DNA from: Ruminococcus sp. UBA946
GTDB lineage: Bacteria > Bacillota > Clostridia > Oscillospirales > Ruminococcaceae
Direction: 5' to 3'
DNA: 7,113 nt
Assembly: GCA_002293295.1 (NCBI GenBank)
Contig: DBCY01000062.1
Location: forward strand, 1-7,113
Shown: positions 5,407 through 7,113 of the stretch, piece by piece
Layout of the letters: each line of letters opens with the position of its first letter
Numbering within the stretch: position 1 is the stretch's first letter
Notes under the pieces: generated by a model
Told to the model about the DNA's origin: nothing
What the model saw: the letters and a program-made list of their open reading frames with translations, nothing else
Databases searched by the model: none
Made by a program: the position numbers and the translations under genes

Positions 5407-7113
5407 CTAAAAAACTATTGGAATCCACTGATTAAATGCGTTTCTATCTCCGATTGTAATCCATTCTTCTAAATCCCTATCCCAGTAATAATACTGTTCA
5501 AAAACCCACTGGTTTTTCTTTTTATCAATACAAATATAGTGTGCGTAACCAATTTGTTTTGATTTTATCGCTTTTGACAAGTGATTGCCACCAGAATGAA
5601 CGAAATATTGCCACGCATTTTCAGAAAATGCTTGTAAAATCATTTCAATATCATTCGGTAGTGCTTCACCATTAGCTTTCATAATTTCACCATGCCCTTT
5701 ATAACTGGGTTGGGCATTAGGATTTACATCCCACCAAATCTCATTATCTGTTATATTCAATGTTGGTGTTGTGGCGGGATATGGCTCATAACCATCATTG
5801 TATTTTGCTCTTGCATATGCATCCTTCAATCCTAATGCATGACCGAATTCATGAGCAACTACACCTTTTAATTCTTCAATGTCATAAATATGGTCAATAT
5901 AGTCTTGACAAATGGAAATAAAGTCACCCTTATCCTTATGGTTAGGATTCCTGCAATCGCTGGAGTACATATAAATTATTTGACGATTAGATGTAGTCCA
6001 TCCGGGAATGAATGATAACAAATTAGAAAAAGTAGCATTAGCATTGCCGCACACACCAGATTTAAAGTTTATCTCCAAACACTTCTCTGTTTCTTCTGTC
6101 AAAGCATTAATATCAACAACAACCTCAATATCCTTTAAGGTTTCAAAAAAGTCCACTTTACTTCCGTCAAATTTACATTCCCATCGTTCTTTAATCCCTT
6201 CAATAAATATATCCTTATAAGTCACTACCGAAAGAGTGTTTGAAGGTATTCCGGGAACAACCTGACTCGGGTCATAGATAGCTAATGGAATGTAATCGTT
6301 TGAATCCCCTGAAAAGTAAATATTCGCATGAATTGTTATTACGTTTTCCTGTATATCCAGCCATATTGGATTATTATCATTATTCTTTTTAAAGTTAACA
6401 GCCAGCTCAGGGAAGAACATTTCCACCGAATCATAATGCAAAGGGCTAACACTCTTGTATCTTTCATCAATGCCGTCCCATTTTTTTTCTTCAGAATCCT
6501 TAATTCCATCCCCATCCCCGTCGTCGCTTGTCGGGTCAGAAATAATCGGAAGTACTTGCAAATTCTTTAATTTTTCAAATACCGCATGTGCCTCGTATCT
6601 GTCAAGCGGGTCAGGATTGCCGCTCTGAACATAAAACTGAGCTATCCTTGGAAGTTCAAGAATTTCACCGTAAGTATATAAAACAACATTCCCGTCATCA
6701 TCCCAGTTTACATACGGCACACCCTCTACATCATATAAAATTTCCTGCCAGTCCCTTAAACCGTCACTATCAGTATCGGCGTATTCATCCTCATATTCAT
6801 AAGGTTCGCCGCTGGGGTCACGCAGATATTCCTCATAATAATCGTAAGTTATCGGCGCGTCAAGCTCAACAATATTATACCCCGTCGCTGTAATTACAGG
6901 ATATTTGTTTTCCTCGCCGAAAATATGATTGACGGTAAAATCCTTAAACGTAATATCAGCCGAGGATAATCCCATATCATGAACACTGAAATCAGTCGCA
7001 AGTGAGGAATAATTGCCGATATTGGGGTTCCCCGGATTATGAATAAAACTGAAATCCATACCAAAATCGTCTCTTAAATAGGCAACGCCGAAGTGGTCGG
7101 GGGTACAGGCCGG
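5407..7113 (-). CDS. Secreted multidomain protein with C-terminal zinc metalloprotease (metzincin type), N-terminus outside window
   Basis: The frame is open from the window edge (568 residues visible), so the first internal Met at 7059 is not the true start. Numbering below uses that Met as 1. Residues 1-12 are the end of a vWA-like fold (FSFIHNPGNP, matching LNFISYPGNP in the large protein). Residues 50-210 are the shared module (TATGYNIVELDAPIT, DTDSDGLRDWQE, QSGNPDPLDRY, VLPIISDP, DGDGDGIKD). From about 220 the protein diverges into a protease domain: a strand-helix-strand part with EGIKERW, then HEFGHALGLKD (403-413; zinc ligands His403, His407, probably Asp413; catalytic Glu404) and a Met-turn EIMKANG (Met460). 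Cys 295, 327, 337, 369 and 384 could form disulfides. About 65 Trp/Tyr-rich residues follow. By homology with the large gene, the missing N-terminus probably carries export and binding domains. The target is unknown. Confidence 0.9.
   Translation of the reverse strand, partial: PACTPDHFGVAYLRDDFGMDFSFIHNPGNPNIGNYSSLATDFSVHDMGLSSADITFKDFTVNHIFGEENKYPVITATGYNIVELDAPITYDYYEEYLRDPSGEPYEYEDEYADTDSDGLRDWQEILYDVEGVPYVNWDDDGNVVLYTYGEILELPRIAQFYVQSGNPDPLDRYEAHAVFEKLKNLQVLPIISDPTSDDGDGDGIKDSEEKKWDGIDERYKSVSPLHYDSVEMFFPELAVNFKKNNDNNPIWLDIQENVITIHANIYFSGDSNDYIPLAIYDPSQVVPGIPSNTLSVVTYKDIFIEGIKERWECKFDGSKVDFFETLKDIEVVVDINALTEETEKCLEINFKSGVCGNANATFSNLLSFIPGWTTSNRQIIYMYSSDCRNPNHKDKGDFISICQDYIDHIYDIEELKGVVAHEFGHALGLKDAYARAKYNDGYEPYPATTPTLNITDNEIWWDVNPNAQPSYKGHGEIMKANGEALPNDIEMILQAFSENAWQYFVHSGGNHLSKAIKSKQIGYAHYICIDKKKNQWVFEQYYYWDRDLEEWITIGDRNAFNQWIPIVF
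5821..5853 (-). other. HExxHxxGxxD zinc-binding motif
   Basis: The minus strand encodes HEFGHALGLKD, the metzincin-type zinc signature with Asp rather than His as third ligand, as known for snapalysin-type (M7) enzymes. A Met-turn candidate (GEIMKANG) lies about 50 residues downstream. All catalytic residues are intact, so the enzyme should be active. Confidence 0.85.
6487..6525 (-). other. Asp-rich calcium-binding-type loop in the shared module, protease gene
   Basis: DDGDGDGIKDSEE after VLPIISDP is the counterpart of the loop at 1147-1185 in the large protein. A second loop (DTDSDGLRDWQE, 6742-6777) lies earlier in the same module and is better preserved than its counterpart in the large protein. 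Confidence 0.65.

Noticed and set aside
6328..6893. Plus-strand open frames opposite the protease gene
   Set aside because: They have low-complexity composition, no ribosome binding sites and full overlap with a well-supported gene.
7057..7059. ATG at 7059 as the true start of the metalloprotease gene
   Set aside because: The frame is open upstream to the window edge and the upstream residues continue the vWA-like fold found in the paralogue. No ribosome binding site precedes this ATG.

Overview
The window carries one block of genes, all read from the minus strand, so transcription runs from high to low coordinates. The GGAGG-type ribosome binding sites, a Gram-positive-style signal peptide, CBM2-like carbohydrate-binding modules and the moderate-to-low GC content suggest a Firmicutes genome, probably a gut or rumen clostridium or a related metagenomic lineage. 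This assignment is inferred from style; no taxonomic marker gene is present.

In order of transcription: (1) 7113-5407 is the 3' part of a long gene cut by the window edge. It shows the end of a vWA-like fold, a linker module with calcium-binding-type Asp-rich loops, and a C-terminal zinc metalloprotease with HExxHxxGxxD and a Met-turn. (2) 5345-4776 encodes a 189-residue protein with one N-terminal membrane segment, 61 nt behind the protease gene. (3) 4775-4447 is a 329-nt gap without a convincing gene. It contains a 15-bp-arm hairpin and further pairing potential. (4) 4446-67 encodes a 1459-residue secreted multidomain protein: signal peptide, two CBM2-like domains, two near-identical Fn3-like repeats, an Asp-rich thrombospondin-type-3-like array, a beta domain, a vWA-like domain with a degenerate metal site, the same linker module as in the first gene, a PPC-like beta domain, a hydrophobic stretch and an unrecognised C-terminal tail. 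(5) A new gene with a good ribosome binding site begins at 44, only 22 nt after the large gene, and leaves the window after 14 codons.

The two large proteins are clear paralogues over about 200 residues (vWA end plus linker module) and then become unrelated: one ends in a protease, the other in a hydrophobic segment and unknown tail. Each is followed at once by a small or new gene. Sampled GC content is mostly 45-48% in the shared modules and mostly 25-38% in the divergent C-termini and the 189-residue gene. Together this resembles a polymorphic toxin/immunity locus in which a conserved secreted delivery scaffold carries exchangeable effector ends with neighbouring protective genes. Here the scaffold would carry carbohydrate-binding modules. 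The toxin and immunity roles are inference; the modular layout and the divergence point are visible in the sequence.
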